From Sphingobium sp. SYK-6 (GTDB lineage: Bacteria > Pseudomonadota > Alphaproteobacteria > Sphingomonadales > Sphingomonadaceae), in NCBI RefSeq assembly GCF_000283515.1, contig NC_015976.1, positions 1,674,001 to 1,738,000 on the forward strand: a stretch of DNA of 64,000 nucleotides, given 5' to 3'. The notes beneath the pieces were generated by a model that was not told the origin of the DNA, did no database searches, and was given only the letters and a program-made list of their open reading frames with translations. The translations under genes and the position numbers were made by a program. Below, in pieces: positions 10,492 through 19,640 of the stretch; the first letter of the stretch is position 1, and every line of letters begins with the position of its first letter.

Positions 10492-11238
10492 ATGACAACA
10501 GAATTTTCAGGATCGCAACCAGTCCTTTCCACGCGCGCCGGCGTCAAGTGGAGCTTCCCGAGCATTCATCCCGAAGGGCGCAAGTTCGGCGCCATCGCGG
10601 TGGGCATCACTGCCTTGCTGGCCTTGCTTGGCTGGTCCGTGCTCGCCTGGCTGATGGCGGGGCTCACGATCTGGGTCTTCGCCTTCTTCCGCGATCCCGT
10701 CCGTGCCGTTCCGCAGGAAGAATCGGCGATCATCGCGCCGGCCGATGGTCTCGTGACGCTCATCCAGACCGTGATGCCCCCGCCGGAAATGGCAGGCCCG
10801 GAAGGGCTGGGGGAGGGGCCGCTTGTCCGGGTATCCATCTTCATGAGCGTTTTCGACGTGCACGTGAACCGGACGCCGATCTCGGGCGTTATCAAGGACG
10901 TGGTGTACATCAGCGGAAAGTTCATCAATGCCGATCTGGACAAGGCGAGCGAGGACAATGAGCGTCAGCACATCCTCGTTGAGCGCGGTGACGGCCTGCG
11001 CATCGGGTTCACGCAGATCGCGGGGCTCGTCGCGCGGCGCATCGTTCCCTTCGTCAAGCGCGGCGACATAGTGGCGGCCGGGCAGCGCATTGGCCTGATC
11101 CGCTTCGGGAGCCGGGTGGACGTCTATCTCCCGGTCGGCACGGCCCCGCGCGTGGTGCTTGGCCAGCGCACGGTCGCCGGCGAGACGATCCTGGGCCAGA
11201 TCGACGACCCGAAAACCGTGACGGGCGTGCTGCAATGA
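10492..11238 (+). CDS. psd: Phosphatidylserine decarboxylase proenzyme, short type
   Basis: 248 aa. An N-terminal hydrophobic hairpin ([20 protein letters not shown], about residues 37-60) anchors it to the inner membrane. It is followed by FRDPVR, the IAPADG strand and [12 protein letters not shown], all typical of the PSD-A/archaeal-type family. The self-cleavage site that yields the pyruvoyl cofactor is the Gly-Ser of [11 protein letters not shown] near residue 206, the GS(R/S) variant of this short class. It makes phosphatidylethanolamine. ATG 10492 is preferred to the longer upstream frame, which runs back into icd antisense. It lies 55 bp before pssA and probably forms an operon with it. 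Confidence 0.94.
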   Translation: MTTEFSGSQPVLSTRAGVKWSFPSIHPEGRKFGAIAVGITALLALLGWSVLAWLMAGLTIWVFAFFRDPVRAVPQEESAIIAPADGLVTLIQTVMPPPEMAGPEGLGEGPLVRVSIFMSVFDVHVNRTPISGVIKDVVYISGKFINADLDKASEDNERQHILVERGDGLRIGFTQIAGLVARRIVPFVKRGDIVAAGQRIGLIRFGSRVDVYLPVGTAPRVVLGQRTVAGETILGQIDDPKTVTGVLQ

Positions 11239-11293
11239 ACGAGAGTGATGGCCGTCTGGCGCTCTGCCCGCCTGCGCTGCGGAAGATGCCGGC

Positions 11294-12091
11294 ATGACCC
11301 CGCCGCCGCGCCGGTTCGCGCAGCGCATGAGCAGCAGGGGCATCACGCTTCGGCAAGTGGCGCCCAACGCCGTGACGGCCATGGCCCTCTGCTTTGGCCT
11401 GACCGCGATCCGCTACGGTATTTCCGGTGACTGGGGCCGGGCAGTCGCGGCAATCATCTTCGCCGGCGTGCTGGATGGGCTGGATGGGCGAATCGCCCGG
11501 ATGCTGCATGGGGAAAGCCGCTTTGGCGCGGAACTCGATTCCCTGTCGGACGCCATAGCCTTCGGTGTCTCGCCCGCCATCATCCTCTATCTCTGGTCTC
11601 TCCAGTCCATGCCTCGCTTCGGCTGGATCGTCAGCCTCGTGCTGGCACTGAGCTGCGCCCTGCGGCTCGCGCGCTTCAATGCCAGCATCGATGCCGCCGA
11701 GCATCCGCGCAAAGCGGCGGGTTTCCTCACCGGTGTTCCCGCGCCGGCCGGGGCCGGCCTGGCGCTGATGCCGCTTTATGCCTGGTTCATTACGGAGATG
11801 GACCTGTTTCGCGACTGGCGGCTGGTCGGGCCATGGGTGGTGGCGATGGCTCTTCTCATGATCTCGAACCTCCCGACTCTGGGCTGGAAGCGCTTGCGGG
11901 TGCCGCCCGCCTGGCGAATGTTCGCGCTGCTGCTGGCCGGTGTGTTTGCCGCCATGCTGATGGTCGCGCCCTGGCATGCGCTGCTGGCGCTGACCCTGGG
12001 CTATCTGGCGCTCATCCCGGCGGGCATCATCAGCTACGGACGCGTTACGCGGCGGCCTGCCGCGCCCGGATCGTCGCCGCCTGAAGGCTGA
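11294..12091 (+). CDS. pssA: CDP-diacylglycerol--serine O-phosphatidyltransferase
   Basis: 265 aa integral membrane enzyme making phosphatidylserine, the substrate of the psd product directly upstream. The CDP-alcohol phosphotransferase signature DGx2ARx8Gx3Dx3D is complete at about residues 63-86 (from DGRIARML to ELDSLSD). At least six hydrophobic segments follow. The ATG at 11294 is the only start after an in-frame stop at 11246, so the N-terminal extension MTPPPRRFAQRM is probably real, though the Met at about residue 13 is an alternative. The 3' end overlaps a converging small gene by 47 bp. Confidence 0.94.
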   Translation: MTPPPRRFAQRMSSRGITLRQVAPNAVTAMALCFGLTAIRYGISGDWGRAVAAIIFAGVLDGLDGRIARMLHGESRFGAELDSLSDAIAFGVSPAIILYLWSLQSMPRFGWIVSLVLALSCALRLARFNASIDAAEHPRKAAGFLTGVPAPAGAGLALMPLYAWFITEMDLFRDWRLVGPWVVAMALLMISNLPTLGWKRLRVPPAWRMFALLLAGVFAAMLMVAPWHALLALTLGYLALIPAGIISYGRVTRRPAAPGSSPPEG

Positions 12092-12278
12092 CCGGCGCGA
12101 GGGGCGTGCATGCGACTTGTGCGCCTTTTCCAGCATCTTCGCCGCTCCAGCCATCCACGTTCAGCGTGCGCAGGGCCGCCAGCGCCTGGCGCCAGCTACG
12201 CGCGAACTCCCTGGCCATCAGGGTCGGAGCCATCACCAATGCGGCCATGAAGAGCAGGGATCCGAAAGCATAGAACAT
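12045..12278 (-). CDS. Small single-pass membrane protein, unknown function
   Basis: 77 aa. One strongly hydrophobic N-terminal segment (FYAFGSLLFMAALVMAPTLM, residues 2-21) is followed by a basic/amphipathic stretch (AREFARSWRQALAALRTL) and a polar tail ending IRARQAAA. I do not recognise the family. The ATG at 12278 is preceded at good spacing by an AAAGGA ribosome-binding site on the minus strand, which supports it over the longer frame from 12350. It runs toward pssA and overlaps its end by 47 bp. Two near-matches to the alphaproteobacterial LexA repeat GAAC-N7-GAAC lie upstream. SOS control is therefore possible but unproven. Confidence 0.6.
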   Translation of the reverse strand: MFYAFGSLLFMAALVMAPTLMAREFARSWRQALAALRTLNVDGWSGEDAGKGAQVACTPLAPVSLQAATIRARQAAA

Positions 12279-12309
12279 CGAGGCGTCCTTTCTGCGTAGG
12301 CGGCGCAAA

Positions 12310-12366
12310 TGTTTTCCATTTGTTCCTGTATGATCTCTCTTTGTTCTCATTCACTCTCGTTGTCAA
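12310..12366 (-). promoter_or_regulatory. Candidate promoter with two LexA-like half-site pairs
   Basis: On the minus strand, TTGACA (12366-12361) is a perfect -35 hexamer but no good -10 lies 17 bp on. Downstream are GAAC-N7-GATC (12345-12331) and GAAC-N7-AAAC (12324-12310), each one base from the alphaproteobacterial SOS box GAAC-N7-GAAC. One-mismatch matches occur often by chance, so only their pairing and position are suggestive. Confidence 0.25.
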
Positions 12367-12415
12367 CTCTTGCCTTGCTGCATTATCTCGGCTAAGGGCG
12401 CGGCCCTAATCCACA

Positions 12416-12461
12416 TGGGATCCGATACATACCGGTGCCGCTTCGCGGTCACTGGATCCCA
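12416..12461 (+). promoter_or_regulatory. Structured leader hairpin of rpsB
   Basis: TGGGATCC (12416-12423) pairs perfectly with GGATCCCA (12454-12461). Inside the loop GTG-CCGC (12435-12441) pairs with GCGG-T-CAC (12445-12452) around a TTC loop. The element ends 10 nt before the Shine-Dalgarno GGAAGGAG (12472-12479). Ribosomal protein S2 represses rpsB-tsf through its leader in E. coli, so an autoregulatory S2-binding role is a reasonable inference. Confidence 0.5.
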
Positions 12462-12488
12462 GAGGCTCAACCGGAAGGAGTAATTATC

Positions 12489-13250
12489 ATGGCGGCACCC
12501 GTCGTCACCCTGCACCAATTGATCGAGGCCGGCGCGCATTTCGGCCATCAGACCCACCGCTGGAATCCCCGCATGAAGCCGTACATCTTCGGCGAGCGGA
12601 ACGGCATCCACATCATCGACCTGTCGCAGACCGTGCCGCTGTTCGCGCGCGCGCTCGATTTCGTCTCGACGACCGTGGCCGCGGGCGGCAAGGTGCTGTT
12701 CGTCGGCACCAAGCGCCAGGCGCAGGAAGCGATCGCAGACGGCGCGCGTCGTTCGGGTCAGCACTTCGTCAACCATCGCTGGCTGGGCGGCATGCTCACC
12801 AACTGGAAGACGATTTCCGGTTCGATCAAGCGTCTGAAGTCGCTTGAGGAGAAGCTGTCCGGCGATACGCACGGCTTCACCAAGAAGGAAGTCCTCCAGA
12901 TGACGCGCGAGCGCGACAAGCTGGAACTCTCCCTTGGCGGCATCCGCGACATGGGCGGCATTCCGGACGTGATGTTCGTGATCGACGCTAACAAGGAAGA
13001 GCTGGCGATCAAGGAAGCCAACACGCTCGGCATCCCGGTCGTCGCGATCCTCGATTCGAACGTCAATCCCGCGGGCATCGCCTTCCCGGTTCCGGCCAAC
13101 GACGATGCGAGCCGCGCCATCCGTCTCTATTGCGAGGCTGTCGCGCAGGCTGCGACGAAGGGCAATCAGGGCGCGGCTTCCGCGGCCGGCATCGATCTGG
13201 GTGCCATGGATGAGCCCCCGGCCGAGGAAACGCTCGCGGCCGAGGCCTGA
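12489..13250 (+). CDS. rpsB: 30S ribosomal protein S2
   Basis: 253 aa. Family hallmarks are [22 protein letters not shown] at the N-terminus, [39 protein letters not shown] and [12 protein letters not shown] near residue 190. A C-terminal acidic Ala/Glu tail of about 25 residues is usual in alphaproteobacteria. The ATG at 12489 has a strong GGAAGGAG nine bases upstream, and the longer frame from 12435 lies in the structured leader. It is the first gene of the rpsB-tsf-pyrH-frr-uppS-cdsA-dxr-rseP-bamA series. Confidence 0.98.
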   Translation: MAAPVVTLHQLIEAGAHFGHQTHRWNPRMKPYIFGERNGIHIIDLSQTVPLFARALDFVSTTVAAGGKVLFVGTKRQAQEAIADGARRSGQHFVNHRWLGGMLTNWKTISGSIKRLKSLEEKLSGDTHGFTKKEVLQMTRERDKLELSLGGIRDMGGIPDVMFVIDANKEELAIKEANTLGIPVVAILDSNVNPAGIAFPVPANDDASRAIRLYCEAVAQAATKGNQGAASAAGIDLGAMDEPPAEETLAAEA

Positions 13251-13262
13251 GGTTCGGTTTTT

Positions 13263-13364
13263 TCTCTCCGGCGCTGCGGGCGGGCATTGCCGTCTGCGCG
13301 GCCGGAGAGAGGTCGATGGAATGAATCGCCCGGCAGGGATCAGGTGACATCGGATTGTCACCTG
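13263..13364 (+). promoter_or_regulatory. Two consecutive hairpins between rpsB and tsf
   Basis: TCTCTCCGGC (13263-13272) pairs with GCCGGAGAGA (13301-13310), enclosing a further GC-rich arm. Then CAGGTGACA (13341-13349) pairs perfectly with TGTCACCTG (13356-13364) around TCGGAT. Neither is followed by a U-tract, so simple intrinsic termination is unlikely. Attenuation, RNA processing or mRNA stabilisation at this junction is possible. Confidence 0.45.
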
Positions 13365-13411
13365 TTCTGCCTAACGGGCGTGCAAATTTTTGACAGATGG
13401 GAGCCAACAGA

Positions 13412-14338
13412 ATGGCACAGATCACTGCAGCCGCCGTCAAGGAACTGCGCGAGCGTTCGGGCGCGGGCATGATGGATTGCAAGAAGGCGCTGGCCGAGAC
13501 CGACGGTGACGTCGAGGCGGCGGTCGACTGGCTGCGCGCCAAGGGCCTTGCCGCAGCGCAGAAGAAATCGAGCCGCACGGCGGCAGAAGGCCTCGTGGCC
13601 GTCGCGGTTGACGGCACCAAGGGTGTCGCGGTCGAAGTCAACAGCGAGACCGACTTCGTTGCGAAGAACGAGCAGTTCCAGAACTTCGTCCGCGCCGCAG
13701 CGGAAGTCGCACTGGCCGGCGGCATCGGCGATGCCGAGGCGCTGAAGGCTGCCGCGCATCCGGCGGGTGGCACGATCGAAGACGCGCTCGTCGCGAACAT
13801 TGCCACGATCGGCGAGAACCAGCAGCTTCGTCGCGTGAAGGCTGTCTCGGTCGAGCAGGGCCTGGTCATTGATTATATGCACAATGCCGTGGCGCCCGGC
13901 CTCGGCAAGATCGGCGTGCTGGTGGCACTCGAGAGCCCGGCTGGCGCCGACGTGCTGGCCCCGCTCGGCAAGCAGATCGCAATGCACATCGCTGCTGCTT
14001 TCCCGGTCGCGCTGAAGGCCGAGGAAATCGATGCCGACATCATCGAGCGCGAGCGCAAGGTCGCGACGGAGAAGGCAGCCGAATCCGGCAAGCCCGCCGA
14101 GATCGTCGCGAAGATGGTGGACGGCGCCATCGCGAAGTTCGCGAAGGAGAATGCTCTTCTCTCGCAGCTCTTCGTGATGGATAACAAGACCTCCATCGCC
14201 GATGTCGTCGCCAAGGCTGCCAAGGACGCTGGAACGACCATCCAGCTGACCGATTATGTCCGCTTCCAGCTCGGTGAAGGCATCGAGAAGGAAGAAAAGG
14301 ACTTCGCGGCCGAGGTTGCGGCCGCCGCTGGCGTCTGA
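13412..14338 (+). CDS. tsf: Elongation factor Ts
   Basis: 308 aa nucleotide-exchange factor for EF-Tu. It starts [20 protein letters not shown], the conserved UBA-like N-terminal domain with [21 protein letters not shown]. The EF-Tu contact motif [11 protein letters not shown] lies near residue 80, and the paired subdomains of the core follow. ATG 13412 is chosen over the in-frame ATG at 13397 because family members begin at MAQIT. The rpsB-tsf pairing is near-universal in bacteria. Confidence 0.98.
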   Translation: MAQITAAAVKELRERSGAGMMDCKKALAETDGDVEAAVDWLRAKGLAAAQKKSSRTAAEGLVAVAVDGTKGVAVEVNSETDFVAKNEQFQNFVRAAAEVALAGGIGDAEALKAAAHPAGGTIEDALVANIATIGENQQLRRVKAVSVEQGLVIDYMHNAVAPGLGKIGVLVALESPAGADVLAPLGKQIAMHIAAAFPVALKAEEIDADIIERERKVATEKAAESGKPAEIVAKMVDGAIAKFAKENALLSQLFVMDNKTSIADVVAKAAKDAGTTIQLTDYVRFQLGEGIEKEEKDFAAEVAAAAGV

Positions 14339-14448
14339 TCAGATATTCGCAACTTTGAGCGCGGGGAAACTCTCCGTGCTTGGCATGGCGGCGCGGGCTC
14401 TCTAAGGTCCGCGCCGCTCCCACGTTACGCACCGTATTGAAGGCTTTC

Positions 14449-15168
14449 ATGACATCAGCTTCTCCCAGGCGCATTCTGCTCAAGCTCTCGGGCGAGGCGG
14501 CGATGGGTGACCAGAGCTTCGGCATAGATCCGGTCACGGTGGCGCGCGTCGCCGGGGAAGTGAAAGTCGCTAAGGACGCGGGCTACGAGCTGTGTCTGGT
14601 GATCGGGGGGGGCAACATCTTCCGAGGCATGGCGGGTGCCGCGAAAGGCATGGATCGCGCGAATGCCGATTATATGGGCATGCTCGCGACCGTGATGAAC
14701 GCACTGGCGATGCAGGATGCGCTCGAGCATCTGGATGTCGCGACCCGCGTGCAGTCGGCGATCCCTATGGCGAGCATTTGCGAGCCCTATATCCGGCGGC
14801 GCGCGCTGCGCCACCTGGAGAAGGGGCGGGTCGTCATTTTCGCAGCCGGCGTTGGCAGCCCCTATTTCACGACCGATAGCGGCGCGGCCCTGCGGGCAGC
14901 GGAGATGAATTGCGACGCGCTTTTCAAGGGAACATCGGTCGACGGCATCTACGATGCTGATCCCAAGCTTGTCCCCGCCGCCAAGCGTTTCGACCAGGTC
15001 AGCTACGATCAGGTCCTCAACCAGAATCTCAAAGTGATGGATGCGAGCGCCGTGGCCCTTTGCCGTGACAACGCCATTCCCATCATCGTTTTCAATATTC
15101 GCGAGCAGGGCAATCTCGCGCGCGTCCTTGCGGGCGAAGGTATTTCGACGATCGTCAACGGCGGCTGA
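14449..15168 (+). CDS. pyrH: Uridylate kinase
   Basis: 239 aa amino-acid-kinase fold enzyme that phosphorylates UMP to UDP. Visible motifs are [12 protein letters not shown] (phosphate-binding Lys), [31 protein letters not shown] (regulatory/GTP region) and [13 protein letters not shown]. The hexameric bacterial PyrH is distinct from eukaryotic UMP/CMP kinase. The ATG at 14449 ([12 protein letters not shown]) fits the family N-terminus. It lies 110 bp after tsf and 33 bp before frr, the usual order. Confidence 0.97.
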   Translation: MTSASPRRILLKLSGEAAMGDQSFGIDPVTVARVAGEVKVAKDAGYELCLVIGGGNIFRGMAGAAKGMDRANADYMGMLATVMNALAMQDALEHLDVATRVQSAIPMASICEPYIRRRALRHLEKGRVVIFAAGVGSPYFTTDSGAALRAAEMNCDALFKGTSVDGIYDADPKLVPAAKRFDQVSYDQVLNQNLKVMDASAVALCRDNAIPIIVFNIREQGNLARVLAGEGISTIVNGG

Positions 15169-15201
15169 GCTGCCGCGACGGACATATTGCGGAGAGGCAC
15201 A

Positions 15202-15759
15202 ATGGCAAAATACGACAAGGCTGATCTGGAGCGTCGGATGGCCGGCGCTGTCGAGGCATTGAAGCATGATCTTTCCGGCTTGCGCACGGGGCGTGCCAAC
15301 GTGGCGCTGCTCGATCCGGTGACGGTGGAGGTCTATGGGGCGCACATGGCGCTGAACACGGTCGCAACTGTCTCCGCACCCGAGCCGCGGATGTTGTCCG
15401 TGCAGGTTTGGGATCGCAGCAATGTCGGGCTGGTCGACAAGGCCATCCGCTCGGCCGGACTGGGCCTCAATCCCATCGTCGACGGGCAGAATATCCGTCT
15501 CCCCATTCCCGATCTGACCGAGGAACGTCGCAAGGATCTGGCCAAGCTGGCGAGCCAGTATGCGGAGAAGGCGAAGATCGCCGCCCGCAACGTGCGCCGC
15601 GACGGCATGGACAATCTGAAGACCGACGAAAAGAAGGGTGAGATCAGCGAAGATGAACGAAAGCGCCTCGAAACCGAGGTGCAGAAGATGACCGATTCCA
15701 CCATTGCCGAAATCGATGTGGCGGCGCAGGCCAAGGAAAAGGAAATCCTTGGCAAGTAA
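15202..15759 (+). CDS. frr: Ribosome recycling factor
   Basis: 185 aa, the standard length. It begins [20 protein letters not shown] and has [20 protein letters not shown], the conserved Arg-rich segment of domain I, followed by the domain II beta region and the C-terminal helix with [11 protein letters not shown] and [11 protein letters not shown]. It splits post-termination ribosomes together with EF-G. GGAGAGG precedes ATG 15202 by about 5 nt, favouring it over ATG 15187. Confidence 0.97.
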   Translation: MAKYDKADLERRMAGAVEALKHDLSGLRTGRANVALLDPVTVEVYGAHMALNTVATVSAPEPRMLSVQVWDRSNVGLVDKAIRSAGLGLNPIVDGQNIRLPIPDLTEERRKDLAKLASQYAEKAKIAARNVRRDGMDNLKTDEKKGEISEDERKRLETEVQKMTDSTIAEIDVAAQAKEKEILGK

Positions 15760-15797
15760 CCGGCCCGGTGGCTCCGCCAAGGGGAGGCATGGCGGCG

Positions 15798-16558
<761 letters not shown>

Positions 16559-16559
<1 letters not shown>

Positions 16560-17269
16560 TGTCCTCGACAGCCCCACGGTCTGATCTTGCCGTGCGGACA
16601 GGGTCCGCCATCGTTATGCTGGCGGTCGCCGGTCTGGCGCTGTGGTCAGGCGGTGGGTTCTTCAGGCTGTTCGTGCTGGTCGGCGCTGCGCTCCTGATCT
16701 GGGAATGGAAAACGATGGTCGATCGCTTTCCGGACGATCGTACGACGCGGGCAACATGGCTGGCTTTTGGGGGCGTCTATGTGGTCCTCGCCGCCCTGGC
16801 TCTCATCGCGCTCGAGCGAGGGGGAATGGTTCTGCCGGTGCTTGGCGCCGTGATCGCGACCGATATCGGGGCCTATTTTGCCGGACGGACCATCGGCGGG
16901 CCCAAGATCGCCCCTGCCATCAGTCCATCCAAGACATGGGCTGGCCTTGCGGGGGGCATGATCGCGTCGGGCTTGCTCTTGATGCTTTCCGGCCCGGCGC
17001 TTCTGTCAGGCGCGGTCGGAGGACAGTTCGACGCTGATGCCATTTCCGGCGGCACCGGTTCGCTCCTGCTCCTTCTGTGCGGTGGCGCGATCGCCGTGCT
17101 CGCGCAGACAGGCGACTTTTTCGAGAGCTGGATCAAGCGCAGGGCGGGGGTCAAGGACAGCGGATTGTGGATTCCTGGCCATGGCGGGCTTTTCGACCGT
17201 GTTGATGGGCTCTTGCCGGTGAGTATTGCCGCCGCTCTGGCGCTTTGGCTGATAAGGATATCCTGGTGA
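16559..17269 (+). CDS. cdsA: Phosphatidate cytidylyltransferase
   Basis: 236 aa integral membrane enzyme forming CDP-diacylglycerol, which feeds the pssA reaction encoded 5 kb upstream. Several hydrophobic segments precede the catalytic region. The CDS signature is recognisable as GRTIGGPKIAPAISPSKTWAG near residue 110 and the C-terminal KRRAGVKDSG...GHGGLFDRVDG. It is translationally coupled to both neighbours: ATG overlaps the uppS stop and its own TGA overlaps the dxr GTG. A short member of the family. Confidence 0.95.
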
Positions 17270-18432
17270 GCGCCGTCCGCAGCATTTCCGTTCTCGGTGC
17301 CACCGGGTCCGTCGGGCAATCGACGCTGGATCTCATCGGCCGTGAGGCGGATCGATACGAGGTCCTAGCATTGACTGCCGGCAGCGATGTTGCTGGACTC
17401 GCGGCCACGGCGATCAGGCATCGGGCGCGCTATGCAGTGATTGCAGATGCTGATCGCTATGCGGATCTGCGGTCGGCTCTGGCCGGCACCGGCGTGGAAG
17501 CAGCAGCCGGCCCTACAGCCCTGATCGAGGCCGGGGCGCTTGGCGCCGACTGGACAATGGCCGCGATTGTCGGCTGCGCCGGACTCGCGCCAACCCTGGC
17601 CGCGATCCGCGAAGGGCGCACTGTAGCGCTTGCCAACAAAGAGGCGCTGGTCTCCGCAGGTGACGTCATGATGGCGGCGACGCAGGAAAGCGGAGCCAAC
17701 CTGCTGCCCGTGGACAGCGAGCATAACGCGATTTTTCAGTGCCTCGCGAGTGGCGGGATCGATGCTGTGCGCAGGATCACCCTCACCGCGAGCGGAGGTC
17801 CGTTCAGGACGCTGTCACGCGATGAGATGGCGCGGGTGACGCCGGCGCAAGCCGTGAAGCATCCAAACTGGTCGATGGGGCGCAAGATCAGCGTCGACAG
17901 CGCCACGATGATGAACAAGGGGCTGGAGCTCATCGAAGCCTGGCACTTGTTCCCCGTGGGACTGGAGCGGTTCTCCGTTCTTATTCATCCGCAATCGATC
18001 ATTCATTCCATGGTGGAATTCCGCGATCGCTCGACCATCGCTCAGCTGGGCTGTCCGGACATGCGCGTGCCTATTGCCAGCACGCTGGCCTGGCCGGCCA
18101 GAATGGAAACGCCCTGCGAGCCGCTTGATCTCGCCCGCATTGGCCGACTGGATTTCGAGGAGCCTGATGAGGTGCGCTTTCCCGCGCTGCGGCTCGCCCG
18201 CGAGGCCATTGAAGCGCGTGGGAGCGCGCCCGGAATCCTGAATGCGGCCAACGAAGTGGCGGTCGCGGCTTTCCTTGAGGGGCGGATTCGTTTTCTGGAC
18301 ATTGGCCGGATCGTGGAAGACGTGCTAGCGCGGACCGACATCATGCCGGTCCGAGGCATCGAGGACGTCTGGGCGATCGACAGGTCGGCACGGCATCTCG
18401 CCGAGCGCCTGGCAGCGGAGCTCATCACGTGA
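17266..18432 (+). CDS. dxr: 1-deoxy-D-xylulose 5-phosphate reductoisomerase
   Basis: 388 aa NADPH-dependent enzyme of the MEP isoprenoid pathway. SVLGATGSVGQSTLDLI is the nucleotide-binding loop; VALANKEALVSAG, PVDSEHNAIFQC (metal and substrate ligands), TLTASGGPFR and VDSATMMNKGLE form the active site. The GTG at 17266 overlaps the cdsA stop (GTGA) and is preferred to an upstream TTG at 17245 because coupling of this kind recurs at the next junction. It supplies C5 units for the uppS product. Confidence 0.96.
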   Translation: MSAVRSISVLGATGSVGQSTLDLIGREADRYEVLALTAGSDVAGLAATAIRHRARYAVIADADRYADLRSALAGTGVEAAAGPTALIEAGALGADWTMAAIVGCAGLAPTLAAIREGRTVALANKEALVSAGDVMMAATQESGANLLPVDSEHNAIFQCLASGGIDAVRRITLTASGGPFRTLSRDEMARVTPAQAVKHPNWSMGRKISVDSATMMNKGLELIEAWHLFPVGLERFSVLIHPQSIIHSMVEFRDRSTIAQLGCPDMRVPIASTLAWPARMETPCEPLDLARIGRLDFEEPDEVRFPALRLAREAIEARGSAPGILNAANEVAVAAFLEGRIRFLDIGRIVEDVLARTDIMPVRGIEDVWAIDRSARHLAERLAAELIT

Positions 18433-19565
18433 CTGATAACCCAGGCTTCATCTTCACCATCATCGCTTTCCTGCTGGTGATCGGCCCGCTCGTCTTCATC
18501 CATGAGATGGGCCATTATCTGGTCGGGCGCTGGTTCGGCGTGCATGCTGAAACCTTCTCGATCGGTTTCGGGCACGAGCTCAAGGCCTGGCATGACAAGC
18601 GCGGGACGCGCTGGCGCATCGGTGCATTGCCGCTCGGCGGATATGTGAAGTTCGCCGGGGATGCTGGCGTCGCGAGCGAAGCTGATCCTGCCTGGCTCGA
18701 GCTCAGCCCTGAGGAAAGGCAGCGCTGCTTTCCGGCCAAGCCGGTCTGGCAGCGGGCGCTCATTGTCCTCGCGGGCCCGGTGGTGAACCTCCTGTTTGCT
18801 GCGCTTGTTCTCGCGGGCTTTGCCTATATCCACGGCGAGAATGTGACGCCGACCCGGATCGGCGCCGTCGTCGAAGGAGGCGCGGCGGAGGCGGCTGGCC
18901 TGCGCCCGGGCGACCGCATTCTCGCGATCGACGGCGAAAAGGTGGAGCTTTTTCCCCAGCTCAGCAAAGCTGTCATGACGCGTTTGCCCGGCGAGGAAGT
19001 GACCCTTGAGCTGGATCGCGCCGGGCGCGTCATGGAAATACCGTTGGCGCTGGGAACGCGAGTCGAGCGGGATCGCTTCGGCAACGAATATCGCATCGCC
19101 CAGATCGGGATCCAGGCCGCTGAATCCGTACAGCGCGATGTGTCTCTGGCCGAAGCGCCCATTGTCGGGTTGCGCCGCACGGGCGAACTGATCGCCATGA
19201 TGGCCAACGGCCTCGTGGATATCATCACCGGCCGGCGGGCGATTTCCGAGCTTGGCGGCCCGCTCAAGATTGCCCAGATTTCCGGCGAGCAGGCCGCGCT
19301 CGGTCCCGAAGCCCTGATCGCGTTCATAGCTCTCGTGTCGATTAACTTGGGGTTCATCAACCTGTTGCCAATTCCCATGCTCGACGGGGGTCATTTGTTC
19401 TTCTACGGGATTGAAGCCATTCAGCGCAGGCCGGTCAGCCCTCGTTTTCAGGAAATCGCCTTTCGTTCGGGAATGGCGCTTCTGCTTGGACTGATGGTTT
19501 TCGTGACAGTGAATGATCTGGGGTCATTTGGTCTCTGGCGGGGTCTGTCCGGCTTGATTGGGTGA
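18429..19565 (+). CDS. rseP: RIP metalloprotease RseP (site-2 protease)
   Basis: 378 aa inner-membrane zinc protease. The first membrane helix carries HEMGH at residues 25-29 (zinc ligands and catalytic Glu). The second active-site motif is NLLPIPMLDGGHL near residue 320, whose Asp completes the site. A PDZ domain between them is seen as GGAAEAAGLRPGDRILAIDG. Members cut anti-sigma factors in envelope stress and clear signal-peptide remnants. The GTG start overlaps the dxr stop by four bases. Confidence 0.96.
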   Translation: MTDNPGFIFTIIAFLLVIGPLVFIHEMGHYLVGRWFGVHAETFSIGFGHELKAWHDKRGTRWRIGALPLGGYVKFAGDAGVASEADPAWLELSPEERQRCFPAKPVWQRALIVLAGPVVNLLFAALVLAGFAYIHGENVTPTRIGAVVEGGAAEAAGLRPGDRILAIDGEKVELFPQLSKAVMTRLPGEEVTLELDRAGRVMEIPLALGTRVERDRFGNEYRIAQIGIQAAESVQRDVSLAEAPIVGLRRTGELIAMMANGLVDIITGRRAISELGGPLKIAQISGEQAALGPEALIAFIALVSINLGFINLLPIPMLDGGHLFFYGIEAIQRRPVSPRFQEIAFRSGMALLLGLMVFVTVNDLGSFGLWRGLSGLIG

Positions 19566-19640
19566 ATATGTTGAGGCAGGAGCAGCGCGCATGATCGCTG
19601 ATCGGGTCGACGTTTTTGGGTACTGGCGAGGAAGCAGGGT

